Made by a program: the position numbers and the translations under genes
DNA from: Nannocystis exedens
GTDB taxonomy: Bacteria; Myxococcota_A; Polyangia; Nannocystales; Nannocystaceae
Length of the DNA: 64,000 bases
Direction of reading: 5' to 3'
Assembly: GCF_002343915.1 (NCBI RefSeq)
Contig: NZ_NETK01000001.1
Span: 10,006,001-10,070,000, forward strand
The notes under the pieces: generated by a model
The model's database searches: none
Told to the model about the DNA's origin: nothing
What the model saw: the letters and a program-made list of their open reading frames with translations, nothing else
Shown here: piece by piece, positions 53,631 through 62,109 of the stretch
Numbering within the stretch: position 1 is the first letter of the stretch
How the letters are laid out: every line of letters begins with the position of its first letter

Positions 53631-54434
53631 TCAGTCTCGCGCGTGCAGGCGGGCGGTCTGCGAGCCCATGAGGGCGACGGCCCGCTTGCGCGGGAACAGG
53701 CGCCCGAGCACGAAGGCGGCGAACTTGTTGAGGCCGCCGGGGACGGCGCTCGGCGGGCCGCCCAACGCCTGCAGGGCCTCGGCGACGACGGCGTCGGGCT
53801 CCATGGCCCGCGGGCCGTCTGGGCCGCTCGAGCGCTCGAAGCCGGGGGTGCGCGTGGCCCCGGCGCAGCAGACCAGGACGTCGACGCCGCGCGGGCCGAG
53901 CTCGTACCACAGCGCCTCGCCGAGCGAGAGGTTGAAGGCCTTGGTGGCGCCGTAGGTGGCGACCAGCGGCGAGCCCCAGAAGGCGGTGAGCGAGGACATC
54001 AGCAGCAGTCCGCCGCGGCCGCGCTCGACGAGGCGCTCGCCGAACACGTGGGCGGCGATCAGCGGGCCGCGACAATTGACGTCGACGATCTTGAGCTTGT
54101 CGGCCAGCGGGACGTCGAGGAACGAGCCGATCCGCGACAGCGCGGCGTTGTAGACGCAGAGGCCGACGTCGAGGCCGTCGCTGACGCGCGCGAGCTGGTC
54201 GGCGAGGTCGGGGGCGGCGAGGTCCAGCGCCGCGGTGCGGACGTCGACGCGGGCGCGCAAGGGCGTCGCGACGGCCTCGAGCGCGTCGGGCCGGCGCGCG
54301 AGCAAGAGGAGGTTGAGGCCGCGGTCGGCGAGGCCGCGGGCGAAGGCGGCGCCGAGGCCCTCGGAGGCGCCGGCGACGACCGCCCAGGGGCCGTACTTGT
54401 GGGCGAACGCGGTGCGATCGGTGGAGGTGGACAC
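53631..54434 (-). CDS. Short-chain dehydrogenase/reductase
   Basis: The 267-residue protein has the classical SDR pattern: WAVVAGASEGLGAAFARGLA (NAD(P) loop), NAA in LCVYNAALSR, the catalytic Ser in LLMSSLTAFWGS and the YGATK tetrad (Tyr and Lys). Arg residues following the first strand favour NADPH. Similar proteins act on ketones or acyl chains. GTG start 54434. Gene order (sterol reductase upstream on the other strand) raises the idea of a 3-ketosteroid or lipid role, without proof. Confidence 0.9.
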   Translation of the reverse strand: MSTSTDRTAFAHKYGPWAVVAGASEGLGAAFARGLADRGLNLLLLARRPDALEAVATPLRARVDVRTAALDLAAPDLADQLARVSDGLDVGLCVYNAALSRIGSFLDVPLADKLKIVDVNCRGPLIAAHVFGERLVERGRGGLLLMSSLTAFWGSPLVATYGATKAFNLSLGEALWYELGPRGVDVLVCCAGATRTPGFERSSGPDGPRAMEPDAVVAEALQALGGPPSAVPGGLNKFAAFVLGRLFPRKRAVALMGSQTARLHARD

Positions 54435-54501
54435 GCGGGCCCGAGGAGACCACGAGGGCCGCCGCAGGCAAGGGGCGAGGCGGGCGCGGGGCCCGGGCGG
54501 C

Positions 54502-54543
54502 GGCTGGCCCGAAGGGCATGTCTTGGAAGACATGCCATCGCCT
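54502..54543. repeat. 14-bp repeat block, 3 units
   Basis: Units at 54502 (GGCTGG), 54516 (GCATGT) and 54530 (ACATGC), between the SDR start and the ICMT-like gene stop. Confidence 0.88.
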
Positions 54544-54588
54544 CTTCGCAGCGCTCGGGTCAGTCGAGGCGTGCCGGCGCCGCGGCGG

Positions 54589-55089
54589 CTATCGGCCGCG
54601 CCAGGGGGACAGGCGGGGCCACCAGGCCGGGACGTTGCGGCGGTAGGTCGCGTAGGACTCGCCGAACCTGCGCGCAAGGACAGGTTCCTCGTAGAGGCGG
54701 ACGAAGGTCGAGAAGAACAGCCAGACGACGAGGGCCCACAGCAGCAGCACGGGCTGGGCGAGCAGCAGCGCCTGGCCGAGGATCGCGGTGAGCAGGGCGA
54801 CGTACATCGGGTTGCGGACGTGACGGTAGATCCCGCCGACGACCAGCCGGTCGGGCGCGGCGACCGGCACCGGCGTGCCGAAGCCCTCGACGACGAAGCG
54901 CACGAACGCCTGCATGATGACGACGAGCGCGGCTGCGATCATGGCCGCGCCGAGCAGACGCATGGGCGCCCACAGCGGCAGGTCGCGCATGTGCCAGCGG
55001 GTGAGCAGCCAGGGCACGAGGCCGGCGACAGTGCCGGGACCGACGAAGAAGAACAGGGTGCTGCCGAGGGCGGCGACGGATCGACGCAT
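54589..55089 (-). CDS. ICMT/PEMT-type membrane methyltransferase
   Basis: The 166-residue protein has about four helices and the SAM-binding signature of isoprenylcysteine carboxyl methyltransferase-like enzymes: GIYRHVRNPMYVALLTAILG and YEEPVLARRFGESYATYRRN. Substrate could be a phospholipid, isoprenoid or small thiol. It lies 2 nt behind the TetR-type gene stop and is likely controlled by it. Degenerate repeat units at 54666-54693 code for EEPVLARRF. Confidence 0.9.
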   Translation of the reverse strand: MRRSVAALGSTLFFFVGPGTVAGLVPWLLTRWHMRDLPLWAPMRLLGAAMIAAALVVIMQAFVRFVVEGFGTPVPVAAPDRLVVGGIYRHVRNPMYVALLTAILGQALLLAQPVLLLWALVVWLFFSTFVRLYEEPVLARRFGESYATYRRNVPAWWPRLSPWRGR

Positions 55090-55091
55090 GA

Positions 55092-55910
55092 TCAGGCCTC
55101 TCTTTCAGGGTTGGGGACGGCGACGGCGCGGAGGAAGTTGTCGGCGAAGAGCTCGCAGGCGGTGGCCACGTCGGGGAGCTGCCCGGCGAGGACGCTGCCC
55201 CACGCGGGACGAATGAGCAGGTGGATCGCCAGCGGGCCGATCAACTGCTGCAGGAGGATCGTCAGCGGCAGGGGACGGATCCTGCCTGCATGGACATGGC
55301 CGGAAAGCCAGGCTCCCACGCTGGCCAGCAGGCGCGGGAAGAAGCGCTGGAAGATCCGGCTGGCGGGGCCGTCGGGGCGGCTGAACACGTCGGCCAGCAG
55401 CGCAGGCGTCACGCGCGGCTCGCGGTCGAGGTTGGCGACCAGGGCGCGATAGATCGCGCGCACGGTGGCCCGCAGGTCGGTCGACGCGTCGGCGGTGAGC
55501 TCCTCGAAGGCGTGGAGCGGGCTGTAGCGCTCGAAGATCGCGGCGAGCAGACCATCCCGCCCGCCGAAGGTGACGTAGAGGCTGTGCACCGAGCAACCGG
55601 CGGCGTCGGCGACGGACTCGAGGGTGAGCGCGGCGATGCCGGCCTCGCTGATCTTCTGCGCCCCGGCGACGACGGCTCGCTCGCGCACGGGCTCACGACC
55701 CCCGAGGTCGAGCCCCGCGGCGCGCACGGCCTCGTCGAGCGCGCGCCGCGAGCCGCCGAGTCGCCGCAGCAAGGTGCTGCGCGAGATGCCGGCAGCGGCG
55801 GCGATCGCCGTCAGCGGGACGTCGGCGATGGCTTCACCGCGTTGCTCCGCGGCGTCGACGGCGGCACGCACGAGCGAGGGCGAAATCGAGCGCTCGGTGA
55901 CATCTGACAT
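55092..55910 (-). CDS. TetR-family regulator with two helix-turn-helix segments
   Basis: The 272-residue protein is longer than the usual 190-230 residues. Two HTH-like segments follow one another: PLTAIAAAAGISRSTLLRRL (about 32-51) and ALTLESVADAAGCSVHSLYV (about 93-112). The second is the normal TetR_N; the first looks like an extra copy. The C-terminal helical domain (LREPRVTPALLADVFSRPDG and on) is the ligand/dimer part. A three-unit repeat block codes for GAWLSGHVHAGRIR within it. First gene of an operon with the ICMT-like methyltransferase. Confidence 0.82.
   Translation of the reverse strand: MSDVTERSISPSLVRAAVDAAEQRGEAIADVPLTAIAAAAGISRSTLLRRLGGSRRALDEAVRAAGLDLGGREPVRERAVVAGAQKISEAGIAALTLESVADAAGCSVHSLYVTFGGRDGLLAAIFERYSPLHAFEELTADASTDLRATVRAIYRALVANLDREPRVTPALLADVFSRPDGPASRIFQRFFPRLLASVGAWLSGHVHAGRIRPLPLTILLQQLIGPLAIHLLIRPAWGSVLAGQLPDVATACELFADNFLRAVAVPNPEREA
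55280..55321. repeat. In-frame 14-bp repeat block, 3 units
   Basis: Units at 55280 (TCCTGC), 55294 (ACATGG) and 55308 (CCAGGC), inside the TetR-type gene. Confidence 0.75.
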
Positions 55911-56129
55911 CCATGGATAGGATACATGATGCCGCGTCTCATGCACGCGGATAGTGAAGGGTCTGGAAGCCTATTCGAGTCGATGGGCGAAAACGCGCGG
56001 CCGGTGACAGGTGTGGTCTCGCAACCCCAATCGACGCGGTCGGGGGTTCGAACCGGATGAAACAGGCTGTCCGTCGCGGGAGGAGGCGCGAGCTCGACGG
56101 GGAGACCGGAGCGTCGGCCGGCTCTCGGG

Positions 56130-56157
56130 AAATGTCTCGAAAGACATGTCGTGGCGA
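56130..56157. repeat. 14-bp repeat block, 2 units
   Basis: Units at 56130 (AAATGT) and 56144 (ACATGT). Confidence 0.85.
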
Positions 56158-56223
56158 GCGCACGGGGCGAGGCGGTCGCTGGCCCGACCTCGACGAACCG
56201 ACGGAACGCCGGATGGCTCGGAG

Positions 56224-56265
56224 GTCATGCCTCGAAAGACATGCTCCGAAGGACACACGCTTCGC
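56224..56265. repeat. 14-bp repeat block, 3 units
   Basis: Units at 56224 (TCATGC), 56238 (ACATGC) and 56252 (ACACAC), at the 3' border of the NHL/Ig remnant. Confidence 0.85.
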
Positions 56266-56269
56266 GGCG

Positions 56270-56703
56270 CCGCGAGCCCAGGCGGAGGTGACGAGCAGGA
56301 CGAACATCTGCTCGGTGACGCCGCCGTGGCCGTCGTCGACGCTGAGGACGACGGGTGCTCGCCGATGTCCTCGCTGGTGACCGACCACGACAGCAGGTCG
56401 CTGACGGGGTCGAGGAGCATGTCGGGCGGGCCGGACACGATCGCGTAGGTGAGGTCGTCGCCGTCGAGGTCGCTGGCGACGAGCGGGTAGAACCACGCGA
56501 CGGGCGGGTCGCCGGCGAGGACGGTGCCGGAGATGGCGAGGCCGAACGGGCCGAACAGGCCGGGGTCGTTGGTTGAGGTGAGCGGCTGGCCGTCGGGCGC
56601 GAACTTGAAGATGTCGGCCGGATCGGTGCCCTGGCCGTTCTCGCAGTCGGCGGTGTAGATGTTGCCCTCGTTGTCGGGTCCGATGCGGACGCGACACGTG
56701 ATT
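56270..56703 (-). pseudogene. Remnant of an NHL-repeat / Ig-domain surface protein
   Basis: The minus strand codes for RVRIGPDNEGNIYTADCENG and FKFAPDGQPLTS (an NHL-like blade), then ASDLDGDDLTYAIVSGPPDM and LLSWSVTSEDIGEH. A one-base shift near 56355 is then needed to read VVLSVDDGHGGVTEQMFVLL, the typical end of a cadherin/Ig-like bacterial domain. A TAA lies immediately upstream and no start exists. It is a fragment of a larger surface protein. Confidence 0.7.
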
Positions 56704-57316
56704 TACGCCGGACCGACGTTGGCCGGGCGAAACACGTCGCTCGCAGCTTTTGCGCGGGCGTCCCCGCCGGTTCGCGCCTCGGCCGAGTTCGCGTTCGCGG
56801 GCGATCACGTGCGCGCCGCCGTCGATCGGCGCCGCTCGTACGGCGCCGCAGCCATGGGTCGCGTCGAATCGGTCGCCAGGGGGCGCGCCCGCCTCGTGGG
56901 TTGCCAGGTACGACGCGCCGAGACGCTGAACCCGGGGCAGCGCTCTCCGTTTCGCACGCTGATCGGCGCGCAGGCGGCCGTCGACGCGGCGCAGCAGCGC
57001 CTCCTGCCGGAGGCGTCGTACAACGCGGCGGCGCGGGAGAGCGTCGCGGTCGTGGCTCATCACGGCGGCTTCGCGCCGGCGACGACCGGCGCCCTGGCGC
57101 TGTTCGATGCTGTCGGGTCGCCATGGATCGGCCGCGACGCGCAGGGAGCGGTCCCGGAGCTGGGCGTGTCGGCGCCCGGCTACGAGGATGTCGCGGGCCG
57201 CTCGACGAGTCTGTGACCGGGGATGTGAACCTCGCGCGCTCGCACGGGCCGCGAGCGGAGCCGAGGGCGGGGGTGCACGCGGCGGGCGAATGCGCGACAC
57301 TGCGGGCGGAGGCCCG

Positions 57317-57670
57317 ATGACGCTCATCACTCACGCCTATGTGCGCACGGCCGACGGCGAGCTGCGGACGCTGGCCGCGGAGCCGCCGCGCAACGACCTC
57401 GCGGGGCCCGAGCGCTGGCGCGTGAAGGTGTACGGCTCGGACACGGCGCGCGCGCTGGGGCTGACGCTGCTGCCGACGCTGGCGACGCACGACATCCACG
57501 CGGAAAAGGAGGACCTCGACGTGCTCGAGCGCGAGGTGCAGGTGCTGCTCGGTAACACCGTCCGCTGGCCCGAGATCGGGCTCGACGAGCTGCGCTTCCG
57601 CCTGCTCAACATCCTCGAGGCGATTCGCGTGGCGCGGGCGGTCGAGAACGGCGGAGTGTACCTCGGCTGA
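57317..57670 (+). CDS. Small hypothetical protein
   Basis: The 117-residue protein begins with MTLITHAYVRTADGELRTL and has a helical end (LDELRFRLLNILEAIRVARA). GGAGG about 6 nt upstream of the ATG supports this start. Good coding character and a balanced composition make it a likely real gene, but no family is recognised. No signal peptide. Confidence 0.6.
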   Translation: MTLITHAYVRTADGELRTLAAEPPRNDLAGPERWRVKVYGSDTARALGLTLLPTLATHDIHAEKEDLDVLEREVQVLLGNTVRWPEIGLDELRFRLLNILEAIRVARAVENGGVYLG

Positions 57671-57763
57671 GGCGGTGGGCGCGGCGACGGCGCGTGGGCT
57701 GCGGGGCGCCTGCCGGACGAGCTGCGCGCGATCGCCGAAAGGCGCGATGATTCATCGTTCGAG

Positions 57764-57791
57764 ACATGTCATGAAGGACATGTCTCGAAGG
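57764..57791. repeat. 14-bp repeat block, 2-3 units
   Basis: Units at 57764 and 57778 (both ACATGT, near consensus), with a weaker unit at 57750. Confidence 0.93.
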
Positions 57792-57901
57792 ACGAACCAG
57801 CCGAGCACGCGGCGGGTGTGCTGCGACGGATCCGGCGGGGGCGACCGCGGTCGGGCGGCGACGCGCGCCCGCGGCGCGAGGGCGGCGGGGACGCTCTCGG
57901 A

Positions 57902-57943
57902 CCATGTCCGGACGGATAGGCTCGTTCGGACATGTCCCATCAT
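57902..57943. repeat. 14-bp repeat block, 3 units
   Basis: Units at 57902 (CCATGT), 57916 (ATAGGC) and 57930 (ACATGT); the last overlaps the stop of the lipoprotein gene at 57940. Confidence 0.88.
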
Positions 57944-59622
57944 TGGGCCAGAAACCACGGGGTGGCGACGGCGGAGCGGCACTGCCAGTTGAAGCTGCGC
58001 ATGTGCGGGACCTCGCCGAGGTCGCCGAAGCCGGCGGCGAGGTCCTCGGCGGTCTGGCGCAGCTCGGCGTCGGTGGAGCCGTCGTGGTAATAGGCCATGG
58101 CGACGACGTAGGCGCTCTCGCCCCAGTGCTCGTCGTAGTCGTCGACTGCGCCGTTGCCGTCGCCGACGCCCATCCAGTAGAAGGGCTTGCCGTCGGGGTC
58201 GAGGCCGTCGCGGGCGATGACGCGGCCGAGCTTGACGATCGAGGCGCGAGCGGCGTCGGCCTGGGCGCCGGGCGACTCGGTGGCGTACTGGTCGAGGCCG
58301 TCGGCCAGGATCGCGCTGAGCCACGGCGAACAGCCCCAGAAGCCGAAGTCCTCGTCGGCGGCGACGTCGGTGTGGGCGAAGCAGCGGGCGTCGGGATCGT
58401 CGTAGCCGGGCGGGTAGCTGTCCTGCACGTCGAGGTAGGCGGTGACGGCCTCGTCGGCGAGGTCGCGGAATTGCTGGGCCTGATCGTCGGAGACGTTCAT
58501 CGCCCAGACGTAGGCCAAGAGGCCGAAGCCGGCGTGGCGCTCGGTCCAGAAGCCGTCGCCGCCGTCGTAGACGGGGTTCCACAGGTCGGCGTAGGCCTCG
58601 GCGACGTCCTCGGCGCTCTCGCGGAAGCGGTCGTCGCCGGTGAAGAGGTAATGCAGGGCCATGTTCTGCGTATAATAATACTTGGCGTCGCCGGTCTTGC
58701 CGGGCACGCCGATGCCGGTGTTCGGGCCCTGGCCGCCGAGGCCGTTGCGATAGATGGTGGTCTCGAGATAGGCGGAGCGCAGGGTGGAGAGGTCGCCGCG
58801 GCGGGCGTGGCCGCGGTAGTGGATCGTGCCGCGATCGTACAGCCAGACGTCGGCGGAGCCCATCGCGCCGAGGAAGGCCTCGACGTCCCATTCGTCGTAG
58901 TCGCAATTGTCCGACCAGGCCTGGCCGGGGGTGCCCTCGGCGGCGGCGGCGGTGCCGAGCGGGCCGGCGAATCGGCTGGCCGCCAGCCACTCGGGCGGCA
59001 GCAGTGCCCACACGCGCGGGCCGGCGTCGTCTCCCGCGAGGGTTTCGGCGACCGGGACGAGGTCGATCGAGCCGGCCGCCGGGGCGGCGTTCAGGGTGAC
59101 GTCGAGGTCGGTCTCGCCGGCGATGGCGAGGTCGACCTGGATCTGCACGCTGCGCCAGCTGCCGTCGGGATGACGGGCCAGGCCGCGCAGGGCGGTCGCC
59201 AGCTCGGTGCCGGCGTGGTGGACCTGGATCCGGGTGTCGTCGGCGAGCACGCCGGGGGCCAGCGGAACGGCGAAGTTGACGCGCTGCTGGCCGTCGACGC
59301 CCGGCTGCGGGACCAGGTGGACGACGACGCTGGTGGCCTGCCCGCCGGTGGTGGTGTCGCCGGTCGAGGGCTCGTCGGTGGTGACGGTGGTCGTGGTGTC
59401 CGTGGTGGTGACGGGCCCGTCGGTGGGGTTCGAGGTCGGACCGTCGGTGGTGTCCGGCGGCTGGCTCGTGGTCGAGGAGGTCGGCGCGGGATCGTCGGTG
59501 GCGACGCCGGTGGTCGGGCCCGAATCGGTGGTGGTGTCGGTGCCCGCGGCCGAGTCGGTGGTGTCGCCGGAATCGCCGGGGCAGGCGGCGCACAGGCACA
59601 CGGCGGCGGCGAGGAAACGCAT
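57940..59622 (-). CDS. Lipoprotein with alpha/alpha-toroid-like domain
   Basis: The 560-residue protein has a signal ending CLCAAC, a Thr/Asp/Ser/Gly linker to about residue 100, a beta-rich region (FAVPLAPGVLADDTRIQVHH) and a large helical domain with motifs like TQNMALHYLFTGDDRFRESA, TERHAGFGLLAYVWAMN and GFWGCSPWLSAILADG. The helix pairs with Trp/Tyr/His resemble (alpha/alpha)6 glycoside hydrolases or polysaccharide lyases, but I cannot name a family. Likely surface-located and acting on polysaccharide. Confidence 0.75.
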   Translation of the reverse strand: MRFLAAAVCLCAACPGDSGDTTDSAAGTDTTTDSGPTTGVATDDPAPTSSTTSQPPDTTDGPTSNPTDGPVTTTDTTTTVTTDEPSTGDTTTGGQATSVVVHLVPQPGVDGQQRVNFAVPLAPGVLADDTRIQVHHAGTELATALRGLARHPDGSWRSVQIQVDLAIAGETDLDVTLNAAPAAGSIDLVPVAETLAGDDAGPRVWALLPPEWLAASRFAGPLGTAAAAEGTPGQAWSDNCDYDEWDVEAFLGAMGSADVWLYDRGTIHYRGHARRGDLSTLRSAYLETTIYRNGLGGQGPNTGIGVPGKTGDAKYYYTQNMALHYLFTGDDRFRESAEDVAEAYADLWNPVYDGGDGFWTERHAGFGLLAYVWAMNVSDDQAQQFRDLADEAVTAYLDVQDSYPPGYDDPDARCFAHTDVAADEDFGFWGCSPWLSAILADGLDQYATESPGAQADAARASIVKLGRVIARDGLDPDGKPFYWMGVGDGNGAVDDYDEHWGESAYVVAMAYYHDGSTDAELRQTAEDLAAGFGDLGEVPHMRSFNWQCRSAVATPWFLAQ

Positions 59623-59872
59623 TGATGGTAGTCGATACGCTGGCACGGTTCGTCTCCGCACGGCACCGTAGCCGATCATGCGGCGAGCCGCGCGGGGCCT
59701 CGGGCCCCCGGCGCGGACGTGCGCGGGGCGGGCGGACGATGCCGTGGATCGCAAGCGTGAGCGTGCGGGGATGGTGCATCGCGGCGAGCGCCGAGTTGCG
59801 CGTCGCCCGGGCGCAGCGGCTTGTCGCGTGCGGCCGAACGCGAGCGTGAGCGGTTCTTCCCCGCGAGAGCGT

Positions 59873-60287
59873 TCACAGCGGGATGATGGGAGTGACGGTG
59901 GAAAAGTGGACCACGAGGTCGAACGCCTGCGCGGGGCTGAGACGCGCCCAGGCGACGCTGGACAGCGGCCAGCGGGCGAACGCGGGCCGCCAGGCGACAC
60001 CGAGCTGGCGCACGTGCTGCTCCCAGTCGAACCACCGCGCGACCGCGCCGCACCTCGTGGACGCCGTGGCTGCTCTCGCCGAGGCCGACGATCGCGCCTG
60101 CGGGCACGGCGTCGCACACGGGGGCCATGGGGAGGCGGCCGTCGTCGCCGCCCAGCGAGACGGCGTGGTCGGCGATCCATCCCGCGATCTCGCCGCGCAC
60201 GGGCTGCCACGGCCGCTCGGCGCCGGCCCACGGCGAACACGCGAAGGACAGCGATGCGCAGCAGGCGAGGGCGCGACGTACAGGCAT
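59873..60287 (-). pseudogene. Erythromycin-esterase-like gene with large internal deletion
   Basis: The first part (from ATG 60287) codes for a leader and then AGAIVGLGESSHGVHEVRR, the N-terminal motif of the erythromycin esterase superfamily. After a frame change near 60035 the sequence jumps to PAFARWPLSSVAWARLSPAQ and FDLVVHFSTVTPIIPL, the C-terminal end of the same family. About 300 central residues are missing. The gene is dead. Confidence 0.75.
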
Positions 60288-60564
60288 CGCGCGGAGGACC
60301 GCGGGCGTGAGGATTGATTCCCGCGAGGGCGCGGACGCGAGGCAGGGGGACGGCGAGGAGATGGCCGCGAGCGAGAGAGCGGGCGCCAGGCAGGTGACGG
60401 GCCGTGCTGGTTTCCGGGAGCGATGCAGCGGCGCGAGGCAATTGACCGGGATCGCGAAGTGGCGCGAGCGAGGGGGCGGCGCGGTGTTGATCCCCGCGAG
60501 CGAGGGCGCGGGCGCACGGCCGGACGACTGGTGGCGGGCGCGGCCCGGGTCTATCGTGCGGCAC
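60288..60564. other. Intergenic region with degenerate repeats
   Basis: Imperfect repeats of about 45 bp are suggested by GAGGCAGG, CCAGGCAGGTGACGGG and GAGGCAATTGACCGGG, and by two copies of TTGAT(T/C)CCCGCGAG near 60315 and 60487. No gene. Their relation to the 14-bp family is unclear. Confidence 0.35.
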
Positions 60565-61197
60565 ATGAAGCTCCACGGATTTTGGCGCAGTACGGCGACC
60601 TGGCGCGTGCGGATCGCCCTGGCGTACAAGGGCCTGGCCTACGAATACGTCGCGGTCGATCTGCTGACGGGGGAGGGCGCGCAGCACTCGCCCGAGCACC
60701 GCCGCCGCAACCCGATGGCGCAGGTGCCGGTGCTCGAGATCGAGGAGGGGCTGTACCTGACGCAGTCGATCGCAATTTTGGAATTCCTCGAGGAGCGCTG
60801 GCCGACGCCGCCGCTGCTGCCGCGCGATCCGCTGGCGCGCGCGCGGGTGCGGCAATTGACGGAGGTGATCAACGCGGGGATCCAGCCGCTGCAGAACACC
60901 GGGGTGCAGCGCCACCTGCAGTCGCTCGGGGTCGACGCGACGGCGTGGATCCACCGTTTCGTCGGCAAGGGGCTGGCGGCCCTCGAGGCGATGACGCTGC
61001 CCGTGGCCGGGCGGTTCAGCGTCGGCGACGCGCTGTCGTTCGCCGATCTGGCGCTGGTGCCCCAGCTTTCGTTCGCCCGCCGGTTCGGCGTCGACCTTAC
61101 GGGATTGCCGACGCTGCTGCGGGTGGAAACCAACTGCGCCGAGCTCGATTGTTTTAAAAGGGCTCACGCGGAGGCGCAACCGGACGCGCCGCGGTAG
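60565..61197 (+). CDS. maiA: Maleylacetoacetate isomerase (zeta-class GST)
   Basis: The 210-residue protein isomerises maleylacetoacetate to fumarylacetoacetate with glutathione in tyrosine breakdown. The zeta motif is STATWRVRIALAYKGL (about 9-24), variant of SSCxxRVRIAL; NPMAQVPVLEIEEG and LTQSIAILEFLEE bind glutathione. The C-terminal FSVGDALSFADLALVPQL is conserved. Standing alone; other tyrosine-degradation genes are outside. The stop lies within a repeat block. Confidence 0.9.
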   Translation: MKLHGFWRSTATWRVRIALAYKGLAYEYVAVDLLTGEGAQHSPEHRRRNPMAQVPVLEIEEGLYLTQSIAILEFLEERWPTPPLLPRDPLARARVRQLTEVINAGIQPLQNTGVQRHLQSLGVDATAWIHRFVGKGLAALEAMTLPVAGRFSVGDALSFADLALVPQLSFARRFGVDLTGLPTLLRVETNCAELDCFKRAHAEAQPDAPR

Positions 61198-61265
61198 ATG
61201 GCGCTTCGGGCATGTCGGGAGGGGCATGTCCTAGCCGGCATGACCGATCGGGCATGTACGAAACT
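61196..61265. repeat. 14-bp repeat block, 5 units, bridging convergent stops
   Basis: Units at 61196 (AGATGG), 61210, 61224, 61238 and 61252 (all GCATG). The maiA stop ends at 61197 and the TetR-type gene stops at 61265, so the block is exactly the space between them. Confidence 0.93.
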
Positions 61266-62047
61266 CAGCGCTGGGCGCGGGTGCCTCGGGCGACGAGGGC
61301 GGCGATGCCGTCGAGGACGACGCCGAGGCCGAACTCGAGGCCGTCGCCGCTGCCCGTGCCGGTTCCGCCGGCGGCCAGGACGGCGTGCAGGGCGGGGAAG
61401 CGGGCCGGGTCGCGTTCGACGAGGGCGGCGGTGGCGGCGGCCCACTGGGGGCCGGACAGGCCGCGGGCGCGGCTGCTGCCGACGCTGAACTGGGCGGCGC
61501 TGCGGACGTGGCCGAGGACGACGAGGAAGGCCCGGTGGCGTTCGTGGGCGGGCAGGCCGGTGTCGGCGAGGGCGGCGAGGGCGGCGTCGGCCCAGGCGAG
61601 CTCGAGCGGGCCCATGACGCGCAGGCGGCCCGTGGCGGCGAGCGACCAGGGGTGGCGGTGAAACACGGCCCACAAGGCGCGGGCCCAGGCGGTCAGGCGG
61701 TCGCGCCAGCCCTGCACGGCCGCGAGGGCCGGCGGCGGGCCGAGGCAGGTGTCGACCATGAGGTCGACGAGCTCGTCCTTGCCCGGGACGTGACGGTACA
61801 GCGCCATGGTCGTGAAGCCGAGCTCGGCGGCGACCCGCTGCATCGACGCGGCGTCGAGACCCTCGGCGTCGGCGACGGCGATCGCGGCGCGGGCGATGCT
61901 CTCGGCGCTGAGGCCCGGCCGCGGACCCCGGGTCGGGCGCGCTCGCTCGCCCCACAGGAGGTCGACGCTGCGCGCCTGTCCGCCGAACGGGTCGGGCGGG
62001 CGGCGCGGACGGGAGGAGGCCTTGCGAGCGGGCTTGTTGACGGACAC
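61265..62047 (-). CDS. TetR-family regulator (TetR_C-1-like)
   Basis: The 260-residue protein starts at GTG 62047. DNA-binding part: LSAESIARAAIAVADAEGLD, QRVAAELGFTTMALYRHV (recognition helix) and the C-terminal domain of the TetR/ActR type (DLMVDTCLGPPPALAAVQGW and on). It is divergent from an alpha/beta hydrolase, and the 62-bp gap contains two matching operators, so it probably represses both itself and the hydrolase. Confidence 0.9.
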   Translation of the reverse strand: MSVNKPARKASSRPRRPPDPFGGQARSVDLLWGERARPTRGPRPGLSAESIARAAIAVADAEGLDAASMQRVAAELGFTTMALYRHVPGKDELVDLMVDTCLGPPPALAAVQGWRDRLTAWARALWAVFHRHPWSLAATGRLRVMGPLELAWADAALAALADTGLPAHERHRAFLVVLGHVRSAAQFSVGSSRARGLSGPQWAAATAALVERDPARFPALHAVLAAGGTGTGSGDGLEFGLGVVLDGIAALVARGTRAQR

Positions 62048-62055
62048 GGGCGAAC

Positions 62056-62093
62056 TGTGTATAGCATACACAAAATTGTGTACGAGATACACA
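62056..62093. promoter_or_regulatory. Twin 17-bp TetR operators
   Basis: Two inverted repeats with the same half-site: TGTGTAT-AGC-ATACACA at 62056-62072 and TGTGTA-N5-TACACA at 62077-62093. Their centres (62064 and 62085) are 21 bp apart, two helical turns. This fits two repressor dimers side by side on one face, between the TetR-type gene and the hydrolase. Confidence 0.88.
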
Positions 62094-62109
62094 GTGATGC
62101 GGAGGCGAC

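Larger units (their letters stand above)
55911..57316. other. 1.4-kb gene-poor stretch
   Basis: Besides the remnant at 56270-56703 and repeat blocks at 56130 and 56224, I find no functional gene. The open frames are arginine/proline-rich shadows. The base composition stays GC-rich with less codon periodicity than in the flanks, as in decaying DNA. Confidence 0.5.

Noticed and set aside
57904..59625. 573-residue plus frame opposite the toroid lipoprotein
   Set aside because: Shadow frame; the minus strand has a lipobox and balanced composition.
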